This document shows, one piece after another, positions 6,114-6,881 of a stretch of DNA of 6,881 nucleotides. The position numbers were made by a program, and so were the translations under genes. The stretch comes from Propionibacterium sp. (GTDB lineage: Bacteria; Actinomycetota; Actinomycetes; Actinomycetales; Actinomycetaceae): positions 1 through 6,881 of the forward strand of contig JAKECL010000098.1 of the NCBI GenBank assembly GCA_030460725.1, given 5' to 3'. Every line of letters begins with the position of its first letter. Position 1 is the first letter of the stretch. The notes under the pieces are model-generated. The model saw only the letters and a list, made by a program, of their open reading frames with translations, was not told the DNA's origin and did not search any database.

Positions 6114-6737
6114 TCACCGGTCGGGGACCACGACGATCTCGCCGTTGTGTGGAAGCCTCCCTCCAAATGACAGCGGCACGGCTTGCGCGGCCGCGATATC
6201 TCCGGTGTCGACCGCCTGGACGTGCAGGTGCGGCTCCGTGCTGTTGCCCGAGTTCCCGCAGCGTCCCAGCACGTCACCGGCCCGGACCTCCTGCGCGGGT
6301 CGGACCACCGCGGAACTGGACTGGAGATGGCACAGTGCCACCACCACACCGGTGGCATGGCGGATCAGTACGTGATTGCCGGCAGGTGCGTTCCATCCCG
6401 CCCTCACCCGGTGCCGCTGCGTCAGCGCGTAGCAGAGGGAGGGCAGGCCCCGATAGGCCGAATGGTCCTCCTCCGAGTCGTGGACGGCGAGGACGGTACC
6501 TGCAACGGGGGAGAGGACCGTGCGACCGAATCTGGGAAAGTCATCCGGCGGCTGCGTGCGTACCAGCGACAACGGTGTGAATGGCGCTGTCACCCCGTCC
6601 TCGTCGACGGGGACGAAGTCGATCGCGAAGGACGTGGCGAACAGGGGCGTGCCATGGCTGGGCACCGTGTCGGCAGGGCTGTTGTGGACCAGCCAGCGCC
6701 CGGTGAAGGGATACACGAGATCGATCGACGTCACCAT
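6114..6737 (-). CDS. M23 (LytM-type) metallopeptidase-domain protein without a signal peptide
   Basis: M23 enzymes are zinc endopeptidases that usually cut peptidoglycan peptides. This 207-residue protein has the second half of the fold clearly: GNHVLIRH, then ALCHLQSSS with the catalytic His137, VRAGDVLGRCGNSGNSTEPHLHVQ with His170 and zinc-ligand His172. The first ligands appear to be His28 (VPSHGT) and Asp40 (FAIDFV), eleven residues apart; classical M23 domains have HxxxD, and the position four before Asp40 is Thr or Ser-like, not His. From memory, a subset of actinobacterial M23 proteins shares the VPSHGT...AIDF pattern. No signal peptide or membrane helix is visible, which is odd for a wall enzyme. 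The chosen ATG has GGAGGGG five bases upstream. A GTG at 6788 would add 17 residues (224 in total) and also has a GGGGAG, but the extra residues look non-conserved. The substrate is unknown. Confidence 0.82.
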   Translation of the reverse strand: MVTSIDLVYPFTGRWLVHNSPADTVPSHGTPLFATSFAIDFVPVDEDGVTAPFTPLSLVRTQPPDDFPRFGRTVLSPVAGTVLAVHDSEEDHSAYRGLPSLCYALTQRHRVRAGWNAPAGNHVLIRHATGVVVALCHLQSSSAVVRPAQEVRAGDVLGRCGNSGNSTEPHLHVQAVDTGDIAAAQAVPLSFGGRLPHNGEIVVVPDR

Positions 6738-6742
6738 CAGTT

Positions 6743-6749
6743 CCCCTCC
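6743..6749 (-). promoter_or_regulatory. Ribosome binding site that favours the 6737 start of the M23 gene
   Basis: On the minus strand GGAGGGG lies five bases before ATG at 6737-6735. It is a stronger match than GGGGAG (6794-6799) before the alternative GTG at 6788. Family-like sequence (LVYPFTGRW) also begins only after the internal ATG. Confidence 0.6.
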
Positions 6750-6800
6750 ATCGGATCTCGTGGTGGGAGCTGCCCCGCTGGCGGGCACTCCGACTCCCCA

Positions 6801-6820
6801 CCTGTGCAGTCTCCCACAGG
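6801..6820. repeat. Small inverted repeat upstream of the M23 gene
   Basis: CCTGTG (6801-6806) and CACAGG (6815-6820) form a perfect 6-bp stem with an eight-base loop, between the octamer array and the M23 gene. It may be an operator half-site pair or a weak terminator for whatever lies beyond the window edge; neither is shown. Confidence 0.35.
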
Positions 6821-6830
6821 AGGGTCGGGT

Positions 6831-6881
6831 GGCTCGGTGGCTCGGTGGCTCGGTGGCTCGGTGGCTCGGTGGCTCGGTGGC
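6831..6881. repeat. Tandem octamer array (GGCTCGGT), cut by the window edge
   Basis: Six perfect copies of GGCTCGGT (6831-6878) plus three bases of a seventh reach the last base of the window, so the true copy number is unknown. The preceding GGTCGGGT (6823-6830) looks like a decayed unit. An 8-base period is not a multiple of three, so gain or loss of a unit would shift any reading frame that crosses it. It lies about 90 bases upstream of the M23 start on the minus strand. Confidence 0.95.

Overview
The window is GC-rich DNA with a strong preference for G or C at third codon positions, GTG as well as ATG starts, and hairpins without U-tracts after genes. Together with the protein sequences (Orn, short-form IlvA and an actinobacterial-looking M23 protein) this points to a high-GC Gram-positive (Actinomycetota). 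A member of the Actinomycetaceae or a relative is a guess; nothing here fixes the genus. The content looks chromosomal: I see no transposase, integrase, phage gene, CRISPR array, rRNA or tRNA.

Layout. (1) 29-2362, plus strand: metE, the cobalamin-independent methionine synthase, closed by a perfect 10-bp hairpin at 2401-2432. (2) 2433-2781: a non-coding stretch with short repeats and an operator-like inverted repeat. (3) 2782-3201, plus: a small protein that is only the winged-helix DNA-binding domain of an OmpR/PhoB regulator, with no receiver domain. (4) 3223-4554, minus: ilvA, threonine ammonia-lyase, convergent with the regulator across 21 bases that hold part of a shared hairpin. (5) 4555-4987: the ilvA upstream region, with adjacent palindromes and a 9-bp direct repeat. 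(6) 4988-5239, plus: an unrecognised 83-residue protein with two predicted membrane segments. (7) 5249-5911, plus: orn, oligoribonuclease, which appears to be made from a leaderless mRNA whose -10 element overlaps the stop codon of gene 6; a perfect 14-bp hairpin follows. (8) 6114-6737, minus: an M23-type metallopeptidase-like protein without a signal peptide. (9) 6831-6881: a tandem array of the octamer GGCTCGGT that runs off the window edge.

Functionally the window is mostly housekeeping: methionine synthesis, the first committed step of isoleucine synthesis, and clearance of very short RNAs. There is no obvious multi-gene pathway and no clear new system. The parts most worth checking are the receiver-less regulator and its nearby repeats, the leaderless orn arrangement, the leaderless-peptide M23 protein with unusual metal-ligand spacing, and the octamer array upstream of it.
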